From the NCBI GenBank assembly GCA_021780625.1, contig JAJXYI010000242.1:1-5352 (forward strand): DNA of 5,352 nucleotides, written 5' to 3'. Positions within the stretch are counted from its first letter, which is position 1, and each line of letters starts with the position of its first letter. The stretch comes from a bacterium (lineage in GTDB: Bacteria > Verrucomicrobiota > Verrucomicrobiae > Opitutales > Opitutaceae). Position numbers and translations under genes: made by a program. The notes beneath the pieces were generated by a model. The model was not told the origin of the DNA. It did no database searches and worked only from the letters and a program-made list of their open reading frames with translations. This document shows positions 1 to 5,352 of this stretch, one piece after another.

Positions 1-284
1 CCGACCTCGCCGAGGCGCTGAAACACGGGATTTTCGCCGAACGCCAGGCCGAGTTCGTCACCGACGCCCTGCGCGCGATGCTGCTCGACTGGGCGGGATA
101 CCGTACAAAGGTCTTCGAGTTCGTGTCCACGGAGCACACGGCGAAGAACCTGATGATCGCCGCCATCAAGGCCGGACCGGCGGGGGACGCCGCCCAGGCC
201 GGGCGCATTCGCGCCTTCGCGCAGTTCTACGGCATCCGCCGCCACCATCTGGCCGCCAGGCTGGGATTCGACCTTTGCGCATGA
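1..284 (+). CDS. C-terminal fragment of a probable SAM-dependent methyltransferase (5' end outside window)
   Basis: The reading frame is open from the first base of the window (first full codon at position 3) and ends at TGA 282-284, giving 93 residues of a protein whose start lies upstream. The visible part has an amphipathic stretch around residues 10-30, then a strand-like segment (KVFEFVSTEHTAKNLMIAA, about residues 36-54), and a basic tail with IRAFAQFYGIRRHHLA (residues 69-84). From memory, the 'EF(V/I)..EHT.KN.(M/L)I' block resembles the C-terminal end of Methyltransf_32-type class I methyltransferases; the SAM-binding motifs would lie in the missing part, so this is inference. It overlaps the next gene by four bases, which suggests one transcript and a related role, perhaps RNA modification. 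An unrelated conserved hypothetical protein is the alternative. That it is a real coding region is much surer than its function. Confidence 0.6.
   Translation, partial: DLAEALKHGIFAERQAEFVTDALRAMLLDWAGYRTKVFEFVSTEHTAKNLMIAAIKAGPAGDAAQAGRIRAFAQFYGIRRHHLAARLGFDLCA
281..284 (+). promoter_or_regulatory. ATGA stop/start overlap (likely translational coupling)
   Basis: The TGA of the upstream gene (282-284) shares bases with the ATG of the Rsm22-like gene (281-283). No purine-rich ribosome binding site is seen in the usual 5-10 bases upstream; the nearest is AGGCTGGGA, around 258-266. Re-initiation by ribosomes finishing the upstream gene is therefore the likely way the second gene is translated. 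This is inferred from layout. Confidence 0.6.
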
Positions 285-1297
285 CCTGGGACGACCTCGA
301 CTGGAAAATCCTGGAGCGTCTGCGCCGACGGTTCCTCGACGGCACCGCTGGCGAAGGTCCGTATTGGACAAGTGAGGACGACCTGCGGCATTACGATTTC
401 ACGTACGCTGAGCGCATTGGATGGAAATGGGACGCCGTGCTGCGGGAACTCGCGCTTCGCGGGTGGGCGCCGCGGGGCGGATCGCTGCTGGACTGGGGCT
501 GCGGCAGCGGGGTCGCCGGACGGCGCGCGCTCTCGGCCTTTGGCGCGGAGCGTTTCGACTCGCTTCTCCTCTGGGACCACTCGCCCCTCGCGACGGACTA
601 CGCCGCAACCCGGGCGGCCTTGGTGTTTCCCGGGTTGAACATCAGTCCCGTGACGCCGGGATTTTTCGAGGGCGGATCCCCCATTGGGCTGCTCGTCGTC
701 AGCCACGTTCTCAGCGAACTCTCGGAGGCCTCGCTTGCCGACCTCCGGCGCCTTGTTCTGAGATCGGAGACCGTGCTTTGGGTGGAACCCGGCAGCAAGG
801 ATCTGGCGCGCGGGCTGCAGACGATACGGGACAGCCTGACCGCTGAATTTCGCGTCGTTGCGCCGTGCACGCACACCGGAGCGTGCCCCCTCCTGGCGCC
901 GGACAGGGAGCGCGACTGGTGTCATTTTTTCGCCCCTCCTCCCCTCGGGATCCACGCCGATTCCAACTGGGTGAAGTTCGGCCAGCGGGCGGGCATCGAC
1001 CTGCGCAGCCTGCCCTACTCGTTTCTCGCCCTGCAACGGCGTCGGGGAGGATCGGATACGGGTGCGGAGGCTCCGGCGGCGGGATGGTCTCGCGTGATCG
1101 GCCGTCCGGAATTTTTCAAGCCCTACGCGCGGCTGCTCTCGTGCGGTGCGGAAGGAGCGGAGGAACTCACCCTGCCGAAACGCGCGGAGGATGGACTGTT
1201 CAAGCGCCTCGAAAAAGCCAAAGGCCCGCTGATTTACCGGTGGCGGCGCGATGCCGGAAAGATTGTCGGCGGCGAGGAGCTGGAATCCAGGGGCTAG
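281..1297 (+). CDS. Rsm22/METTL17-like small-ribosomal-subunit methyltransferase-family protein
   Basis: The 338-residue protein has a class I SAM-binding motif I (LLDWGCGSG, residues 69-77), a later acidic strand (LLLWDHS, 95-101), a 'VVSHVLSEL' strand-helix (139-147) and the typical block VLWVEPGS (165-172). It continues with a cysteine-rich segment APCTHTGACPL...DWCHF, giving Cys196-X5-Cys202-X11-Cys214, and another cysteine at 288. This order matches the Rsm22 family (PF09243), whose mitochondrial members associate with the small ribosomal subunit, and human METTL17 binds a 4Fe-4S cluster through such cysteines. The bacterial role is presumably in 30S assembly or 16S rRNA modification in the cytoplasm, but catalytic activity is not established for the family. 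I chose ATG 281, which overlaps the upstream stop as ATGA; a TTG at 275 in frame would add two residues. No clear Shine-Dalgarno precedes it, in keeping with coupling. Family call fairly sure, substrate unknown. Confidence 0.8.
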   Translation: MTWDDLDWKILERLRRRFLDGTAGEGPYWTSEDDLRHYDFTYAERIGWKWDAVLRELALRGWAPRGGSLLDWGCGSGVAGRRALSAFGAERFDSLLLWDHSPLATDYAATRAALVFPGLNISPVTPGFFEGGSPIGLLVVSHVLSELSEASLADLRRLVLRSETVLWVEPGSKDLARGLQTIRDSLTAEFRVVAPCTHTGACPLLAPDRERDWCHFFAPPPLGIHADSNWVKFGQRAGIDLRSLPYSFLALQRRRGGSDTGAEAPAAGWSRVIGRPEFFKPYARLLSCGAEGAEELTLPKRAEDGLFKRLEKAKGPLIYRWRRDAGKIVGGEELESRG

Positions 1298-1384
1298 AAT
1301 GAGGCTGGCGGCGCCCCGTGTCCGCGAGACGCCTGGCAGCGCTGCATCATTCCTTCCGGCTTCCCGCTCCCCGCTTCTTCCGAC
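1298..1384. other. Short convergent intergenic gap without a clear terminator
   Basis: The 87 bases lie between the ends of the Rsm22-like gene (+) and menB (-). They contain a perfect 10-bp palindrome, GCAGCGCTGC at 1336-1345, but it has no loop and no T-run on either strand, so I do not call it an intrinsic terminator. The second half is C/T-rich on the plus strand. Nothing else is recognisable. Confidence 0.5.
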
Positions 1385-2221
1385 CTACGGCAGCCACGGG
1401 AAGCGTCGGGCGTCGGGTTTGCGCTTCTCGCGCTGGGCGCTGTGAAACTCCTTCGCCTCGTCGCTCATGTAGTACAACATCGTCGCGTTGCCCGCGAGTT
1501 CCTGGATGCCCTGCTGACCGTCGACGTCCGCATTGAACGCCGCCTTCAGGCACCGGATCGCGATGGGACTGTGCCCGAGGATCTCGCGCGCCCATTTCAC
1601 ACCCTCCTCCTCGAGGTGCGCGACGGGAACGACCGTGTTGACCAGCCCCATCTCGAGCGCCTCGCGTGCGTTGTATTGACGGCACAGATACCAAATTTCC
1701 CGCGCCTTCTTCTGGCCCACGATGCGCGCGAGGTAACTCGAGCCAAAGCCGCCGTCAAAACTGCCCATGCGCGGACCCACCTGTCCGAAAATGCCGTTGT
1801 CGGCCGCGATCGTGAGATCGCAAACCAGATGCAGCACGTGGCCGCCTCCAATCGAATAGCCGGCCACCAGCGCGATGACCACCTTGGGCATCGAGCGTAT
1901 CAGCTTTTGCAGATCGAGCACGTTGAGCCGCGGGATGCCGTCGGCGCCGATGTAGCCCGCATGTCCGCGCACGCTCTGGTCGCCGCCCGCGCAAAACGCG
2001 TATTTGCCGTCCGTATGCGGACCGGCCCCGGTGAGAAGCACCACGCCAATGGACGTATCCTCGCGCGCATCGAGAAACGCATCGTACATCTGATGCACCG
2101 TCTCGGGGCGGAATGCATTGCGTTTTTCGGGGCGGTTGATGGTGACCTTGGCGATCCCATCGGCCTTGTGGTAGAGAATATCGGAGTAGGTCTTTGCAAC
2201 CTTCCACTGAATCGAGCTCAT
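1385..2221 (-). CDS. menB: 1,4-dihydroxy-2-naphthoyl-CoA synthase (MenB)
   Basis: MenB closes the second ring of the naphthoquinone head group, turning o-succinylbenzoyl-CoA into 1,4-dihydroxy-2-naphthoyl-CoA in the cytoplasm. The 278 residues match the usual length and align end to end with the crotonase-fold family. Visible landmarks are [12 protein letters not shown] (28-39), the oxyanion-hole segments FCAGGDQS (76-83) and [22 protein letters not shown] (121-142), then [13 protein letters not shown] (146-158) and [15 protein letters not shown] (169-183). Using E. coli MenB as a guide (constant offset of 7), Asp156 corresponds to catalytic Asp163, Tyr251 to Tyr258 and Trp177 to Trp184. Gly149 corresponds to Gly156, the mark of the bicarbonate-dependent type rather than the Asp-bearing mycobacterial type. 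Val148 replaces the threonine found in E. coli next to that glycine. ATG at 2219-2221 gives the expected N-terminus; no strong Shine-Dalgarno is seen. It is divergent from kup and apart from menD, so it is probably transcribed alone or with genes beyond the Rsm22-like gene only by chance. Confidence 0.96.
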   Translation of the reverse strand: MSSIQWKVAKTYSDILYHKADGIAKVTINRPEKRNAFRPETVHQMYDAFLDAREDTSIGVVLLTGAGPHTDGKYAFCAGGDQSVRGHAGYIGADGIPRLNVLDLQKLIRSMPKVVIALVAGYSIGGGHVLHLVCDLTIAADNGIFGQVGPRMGSFDGGFGSSYLARIVGQKKAREIWYLCRQYNAREALEMGLVNTVVPVAHLEEEGVKWAREILGHSPIAIRCLKAAFNADVDGQQGIQELAGNATMLYYMSDEAKEFHSAQREKRKPDARRFPWLP

Positions 2222-2335
2222 GGCGAATTTCTGGGTCTATCCGGTCCTCGGGTCACGCGAAATCCCGGGAACGGCCCCTGCAATTTTTTCATCCGCCGTA
2301 AAAAGGTGCTTGGATGCAAAACATAAGTTCCGAGA
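2222..2335. promoter_or_regulatory. Divergent menB-kup intergenic region (promoters expected, not resolved)
   Basis: The 114 bases separate the start codons of menB (-) and kup (+), so promoters in both directions must lie here or inside the 5' ends of the genes. The kup-proximal half is AT-richer than the rest, with a T6 run near 2284-2289 and an A5 run near 2300-2304. I could not find a convincing -35/-10 pair with proper spacing for either gene, nor an operator or a riboswitch-like fold. The regulatory role is inferred from gene orientation only. Confidence 0.5.
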
Positions 2336-4240
2336 ATGCCCGATTCAGCGATGCACACTCCGGATTCGCCTTCCCCCCCTCTACGCGCACAGGCCGCCCT
2401 CTGTCTCGGAGCCCTTGGCGTCGTCTACGGCGATATTGGCACGAGTCCCCTGTACACGATGAACGAGTGCCTCATCAATCTCCCCCACGTCGAACGCGTG
2501 GAAGGGGTGCTGGGTGTGCTCTCGCTGATGTTTTGGCTGCTGATGTTCGAGGTGGGGTTCAAGTACCTATGGTTCGTGATGCGGGCCGACAACCACGGAG
2601 AAGGCGGCATTTTCGCGCTCCTGGCCCTCTCCCACCCCAAAAACACATCCGTCAAACGTGGAATCGCGTTTTCGACGCTTCTGATCATGGCGGGCGCCGC
2701 GCTGCTGTTTGGCGACGGAGTCATCACGCCGGCGATTTCGGTCTTGGGCGCCGCCGAGGGTTTCAAGAGCTTCAGCCCGGCGTTTGAGCATCTCGTCGTT
2801 CCAATCGCGGTCCTCATTCTCGCGCTTCTGTTTCTGTTTCAATCCAAGGGCACCAAGGCCCTGGGCCGTGTATTCGGGCCCGTGATGCTGGTGTGGTTCG
2901 CGACCCTGGCGGTGTTGGGCGCGTGGCATATCGCCGACAGTCCGATGGTGTTCAGGGCCCTCAACCCGCTGCTCGGGCTGCGCCTGCTCATCACCCATCC
3001 CGGCGAAGCCGCGGCAGTGATCGGGAGCGTCATCCTCACGATCACGGGCGCCGAGGCGCTTTACGCGGACATGGGACACTTTGGGCGCCGCTACATTGCC
3101 AAGGCCTGGAGTTTCGTGGTGTGCCCCGCCCTCGTGCTCAACTATTTTGGACAGGGAGCCTACGCGATCTCGCATCCGGCCGACCAGAGCAACCCGTTCT
3201 TCGCGCTCGCACCCGCGGGCGCCCTTCGCCTCGGGCTCGTCGCCATCTCGATCGCCGCTGCCATCATCGCGAGCCAGGCCCTGATCACCGGCACCTACTC
3301 GCTGACCCGGCAGGCCATCCAGCTGGGTTATTTTCCGCGTCTCCGTATTCTCCATACCAATGCCGAGCAAGCGGGGCAGATCTACATCCCTCTCGTCAAC
3401 GCGGCGCTCGCCATCGGCACGATCTGGATCGTGCTGGCGTTCAAATCCTCCTCCAACCTCGCCGCGGCCTACGGTCTTGCCGTCACAGGCACCATGGCCG
3501 TCACTTCCTACGCGTTTTACCGCGTGATGCGCCTGACCTGGCACTGGTCGGCCTGGAAGGCCGGGGCCCTGTTCGTCACGTTCCTTTCCGTCGAGCTTGT
3601 GCTGTTCACCGCCAATCTTGAGAAGATTCCCTACGGCGGCTGGCTACCGCTGATCATCGCCGCCGGTCTGCTGACGATCATGCACACGTGGAAAACCGGA
3701 CGCGATGAGATCCTGGAAAAGGTCTACAGCGGAGCCATCACCGAACTCGACCTGGCGAATATCGCGCAGAGCAAGAACATCACCCGGGTGCCCGGCAGCG
3801 CGGTCTTCATGGTCGCCATGCCCAAAGGCACTCCGCTCGCGCTGCTTCACCACCTCAAGTCCAACAAATGCCTCCAGAAGACCGCAGTGCTGCTCACCAT
3901 CCTCACCGAGGACGTGCCGGTGGTGGACGACGAGGAACGGCTCACGCTCGACTCGCTCGGCAACGGCGTGTGGCGGGCAGTGGGCCGCTACGGCTATATG
4001 GAATCCCCCGATGTCGCGGCACTTGTCCACCGCATCCAGAACCAGGGCGTTCCGCTGCAGCTCATGGCCACCACCTTCTATTTCAACCGCGAGATGATCA
4101 TCACTGGGGGCAACGCGCGCATGTGGGAGTGGGAGAAACGGCTGTACGCGGTCCTCAGCCGAAACGCGCATCCAGTGAAGGACTACTACAAGATTCTCCC
4201 CACCCAGATCATCGAGATCGGCCTGCCGGTGCAGCTCTGA
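2336..4240 (+). CDS. kup: Kup-family low-affinity potassium:proton symporter
   Basis: This 634-residue inner-membrane protein imports potassium, probably with protons (K_trans family, PF02705; E. coli Kup is 622 residues). The hallmark GVVYGDIGTSPLY sits at residues 28-40, RADNHGEGGIFALLAL at 83-98, GDGVITPAISVLGAAEG at 126-142, and GAEALYADMGHFGRR at 238-252. About twelve hydrophobic segments lie between residues 20 and 451, followed by a cytoplasmic domain of roughly 180 residues. By position, Asp33, Asp127 and Glu240 correspond to the membrane acidic residues Asp23, Glu116 and Glu229 studied in E. coli Kup; this mapping is by offset and not by alignment. The C-terminal domain ends in TTFYFNRE (579-586) and QIIEIGLPVQL, a variant of the more common FLGRE and VVELG forms. 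ATG 2336 is the first start; an in-frame ATG at 2351 would remove five residues, and neither has a strong ribosome binding site. It sits between menB and menD without an obvious functional link. Confidence 0.95.
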   Translation: MPDSAMHTPDSPSPPLRAQAALCLGALGVVYGDIGTSPLYTMNECLINLPHVERVEGVLGVLSLMFWLLMFEVGFKYLWFVMRADNHGEGGIFALLALSHPKNTSVKRGIAFSTLLIMAGAALLFGDGVITPAISVLGAAEGFKSFSPAFEHLVVPIAVLILALLFLFQSKGTKALGRVFGPVMLVWFATLAVLGAWHIADSPMVFRALNPLLGLRLLITHPGEAAAVIGSVILTITGAEALYADMGHFGRRYIAKAWSFVVCPALVLNYFGQGAYAISHPADQSNPFFALAPAGALRLGLVAISIAAAIIASQALITGTYSLTRQAIQLGYFPRLRILHTNAEQAGQIYIPLVNAALAIGTIWIVLAFKSSSNLAAAYGLAVTGTMAVTSYAFYRVMRLTWHWSAWKAGALFVTFLSVELVLFTANLEKIPYGGWLPLIIAAGLLTIMHTWKTGRDEILEKVYSGAITELDLANIAQSKNITRVPGSAVFMVAMPKGTPLALLHHLKSNKCLQKTAVLLTILTEDVPVVDDEERLTLDSLGNGVWRAVGRYGYMESPDVAALVHRIQNQGVPLQLMATTFYFNREMIITGGNARMWEWEKRLYAVLSRNAHPVKDYYKILPTQIIEIGLPVQL

Positions 4241-4266
4241 CAAACGCCGCGGCAGGAAGCCGGGTA

Positions 4267-4297
4267 TTCACAGGGATTGAGGGGATGAAAGGGATGG
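4267..4297 (+). repeat. Left arm of 31-bp inverted repeat (9-nt purine units)
   Basis: This arm matches the reverse complement of 4497-4527 at 29 of 31 positions, counted by hand; the differences are at 4269 and 4278. It is built from consecutive 9-nt units GGATTGAGG (4274-4282), GGATGAAAG (4283-4291) and GGATGGAAA (4292-4300). The arm begins 26 bp after the kup stop codon. It may be one end of a small mobile or dispersed element. Confidence 0.85.
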
Positions 4298-4309
4298 AAA
4301 ACTAAGAAT

Positions 4310-4337
4310 TTGAACAGAGAAAACGAAGATCGCGAAG
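4310..4337 (+). repeat. Left inner repeat module (TTGAAC...ACGAAG type)
   Basis: This purine-rich module starts with TTGAAC and contains AACGAAG followed by CGAAG with a 9-nt step. It aligns with the reverse complement of 4452-4480 at 20 of 29 columns with one gap, counted by hand. It follows the left outer arm after 12 bases, in the same order and orientation as in the right copy. The similarity is weaker than in the outer arms. Confidence 0.6.
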
Positions 4338-4451
4338 CGCCTGGATGCGGACTGAGTGAGGGTTGGCAGGACTAGACAGTTGATAGGAGGATCGAGCCTT
4401 CTTAGTCTAAAACCAGCAGCCCACGGTCCTGACGCCGTCGATCAAAGCCCT

Positions 4452-4480
4452 CTTCGTTCCCTTCGTTGCCTTCGGTTCAA
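4452..4480 (-). repeat. Right inner repeat module, inverted copy
   Basis: Read on the minus strand this is TTGAACCGAAGGC followed by AACGAAGGG and AACGAAG, again with a clear 9-nt period. It is the inverted partner of 4310-4337. A 16-bp spacer (4481-4496) separates it from the right outer arm. The right copy shows cleaner periodicity than the left one. Confidence 0.65.
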
Positions 4481-4496
4481 TCCTGCCTGGAGCCCA

Positions 4497-4527
4497 CCAT
4501 CCCTTTCATCCCCTCCATCCCTGTTAA
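4497..4527 (-). repeat. Right arm of 31-bp inverted repeat
   Basis: On the minus strand it reads as CAG, GGATGGAGG, GGATGAAAG, then GGATGG, the same 9-nt units as the left arm. With the left arm it bounds a 261-bp segment (4267-4527). In RNA the arms could pair into a 31-bp stem closed by about 199 bases. No clear target-site duplication flanks the pair, apart from a TA on each side that could be chance. It ends 82 bp before the menD start codon. Confidence 0.85.
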
Positions 4528-4609
4528 ATAGTTCCCGTGTTTCCCTTTCGGCGCCCGCTCTTCCGTTGAATTTCCCTCCCGAGGCATCCATCGTCGGGCC
4601 TCGTCGTAC

Positions 4610-5352
4610 ATGGAACTCGATTACCGCAACCGAAACTCGCTGTGGTGCAGCGTGCTGGTGGAAACCCTCGCCCGCAAGGGCCTCGCGACGGCCGTGACCT
4701 CTCCAGGCTCGCGCAGCACGCCGCTCACAATCGCCTTCGCGCGGCACACGGGGATCGAGACCATCCCCGCCCTAGACGAGCGCTCCGCCTCGTTTTTCGC
4801 CCTGGGCCTGGCGAAGCGCACAGGCCGCCCCGTGGCGCTCGTGTGCACGAGCGGCACCGCGGCCGCCAACTACTACCCGGCGGTCATCGAGGCCAGGGAA
4901 TCGGGCACGCCCCTGATCGTCCTGACCGCAGACCGCCCTCCCGAAATGCGCGCCTGCGCATCGGGGCAGACGATCGACCAACAGAAGCTGTACGGCTCTT
5001 ATGCGGTTTTTCATCACGAGCTCGCCGTGCCCGAGCCCGACGAGGCCAGGTTACGCTACCTGAGGCAGACCGTGTCGCACGCCTACGAGCGCGCCCTCGG
5101 CCCGGACGCCGGTCCGGTTCATCTCAACTGCCCCTTCCGCGACCCGCTTCATCCCGAGCCGGAGCCCGGGCTCGACCGTCTGCGCGCGCACCTCAATGCC
5201 CCCGAATTCTGGGCCCAGGTGCGCCCACCCGTCGCGACATCGACCTCCCTCTCCGAGTGGCCCCTCCCTGCCACCGCCTGCGGCGTCGTGGTCGCCGGGC
5301 CCGGGCTGCGCCCGGACGAGGCGCCCGCAATCGCAGAAGCCTCGCGCCGCCT
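4610..5352 (+). CDS. menD: 2-succinyl-5-enolpyruvyl-6-hydroxy-3-cyclohexene-1-carboxylate synthase (MenD), N-terminal part
   Basis: MenD is the thiamine-diphosphate enzyme that joins isochorismate and 2-oxoglutarate (after decarboxylation) in the first committed step of classical menaquinone synthesis. The frame is open from ATG 4610 to the window end, giving 247 residues of an enzyme that usually has about 550-600. The N-terminal PYR domain shows [10 protein letters not shown] (31-40), [41 protein letters not shown] (55-95), [14 protein letters not shown] (101-114) and GQTIDQ (119-124). Glu57 in LDERSA is the conserved glutamate that activates thiamine diphosphate. The TADRP arginine (109) and the glutamine of GQTIDQ fall where isochorismate-binding residues lie in E. 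coli MenD. The segment after about residue 185 starts the less conserved central domain. ATG 4610 is the only usable start, since the frame is closed by TAG at 4529-4531 and has no other start codon between. No strong ribosome binding site is seen. Pathway partner of menB but on the opposite strand. Confidence 0.95.
   Translation, partial: MELDYRNRNSLWCSVLVETLARKGLATAVTSPGSRSTPLTIAFARHTGIETIPALDERSASFFALGLAKRTGRPVALVCTSGTAAANYYPAVIEARESGTPLIVLTADRPPEMRACASGQTIDQQKLYGSYAVFHHELAVPEPDEARLRYLRQTVSHAYERALGPDAGPVHLNCPFRDPLHPEPEPGLDRLRAHLNAPEFWAQVRPPVATSTSLSEWPLPATACGVVVAGPGLRPDEAPAIAEASRR

Larger units (their letters stand above)
4241..4609. other. Non-coding 369-bp kup-menD spacer carrying inverted purine-rich repeats
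   Basis: No convincing gene is present. The reading frames here lack family resemblance, and the menD frame has no ATG, GTG or TTG between the TAG at 4529-4531 and the menD start. Base composition changes clearly from the flanking genes. 4271-4340 is strongly purine-rich on the plus strand and 4450-4523 is pyrimidine-rich, while 4341-4449 is mixed. The strand bias comes from the two repeat copies annotated separately. The menD promoter must lie in this gap or in the right repeat unless menD is read through from kup; I could not identify it. No T-run terminator follows kup. Confidence 0.7.

Noticed and set aside
275..280. TTG start two codons before the chosen start of the Rsm22-like gene
   Set aside because: The ATG at 281 gives the classic ATGA overlap and the TTG has no better ribosome binding site.
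227..1036. Minus-strand open frame (269 codons) opposite the Rsm22-like gene
   Set aside because: Shadow of a gene with clear family motifs; no domain or initiation context of its own.
1336..1345. Perfect palindrome GCAGCGCTGC between the convergent genes
   Set aside because: No loop and no T-tract, so it is not an intrinsic terminator; a 10-bp GC palindrome is not surprising in GC-rich DNA.
2284..2304. T6...A5 inverted run upstream of kup
   Set aside because: A five- to six-pair A/T stem alone is too weak to call a terminator or operator, and the T-run comes on the wrong side for a terminator reading toward kup.
1442..2326. Long plus-strand open frame (294 codons) opposite menB
   Set aside because: It lies almost wholly antisense to a full-length, clearly recognisable MenB, and its translation looks like a low-complexity shadow rich in Arg, His and Ala.
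2567..3544. Long minus-strand open frame (325 codons) inside kup
   Set aside because: Antisense to conserved Kup membrane segments. The translation is charged, Gly/Arg/Asp-rich and without a recognisable domain, as expected from GC-rich codon shadows.
4301..4406. 8-bp inverted pair ACTAAGAA (4301-4308) and TTCTTAGT (4399-4406)
   Set aside because: Too short to separate from chance inside a 369-bp gap, though it falls within the repeat element and may be worth a look in a copy alignment.
4356..4697. 113-codon plus-strand frame across the repeat region and into menD
   Set aside because: It runs through the pyrimidine-rich repeat (Ser/Pro/Leu-rich product) and overlaps the conserved MenD start in another frame, so it is not a credible gene.

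Overview
The window is GC-rich, densely coded bacterial chromosome. It carries three complete genes, the tail of a fourth and the front of a fifth. Two menaquinone genes (menB, menD), a Kup-type potassium transporter, a bacterial Rsm22-like protein and purine-rich intergenic repeats together fit a Verrucomicrobiota member, possibly an Opitutales relative. That placement is inferred from gene content and general style; no 16S or other marker is present, so it is tentative.

Layout. Positions 1-284 hold the C-terminal end of a protein that resembles the tail of a class I SAM-dependent methyltransferase. Its stop overlaps the start of the next gene in an ATGA (281-284), so the two are probably translationally coupled. 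That second gene (281-1297) encodes an Rsm22/METTL17-like protein with a Rossmann methyltransferase motif and the cysteines linked to an Fe-S cluster in this family. It converges on menB, which lies on the minus strand (1385-2221), with an 87-bp gap. menB is divided from the divergent kup gene (2336-4240) by 114 bp. A 369-bp non-coding stretch (4241-4609) follows, then menD begins at 4610 and runs off the end of the window.

How the genes work together. MenD and MenB catalyse an early and a late step of the classical (o-succinylbenzoate) menaquinone pathway, so the organism probably makes menaquinone by this route and not by the futalosine route. Here the two genes are on opposite strands with kup between them, so they cannot form one operon. 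The upstream pair looks like a small RNA- or ribosome-modification unit unrelated to the quinone genes.

The least ordinary part is the 4241-4609 gap. It holds two copies, in opposite orientation, of a two-part purine-rich repeat. The outer parts form a 31-bp inverted repeat with 29 matches. Both parts are built on a 9-nt period. This looks like a small dispersed or MITE-like element. The rest of the window is ordinary housekeeping sequence, and I see no evidence of a new multi-gene system, CRISPR array, tRNA, rRNA or transposase.
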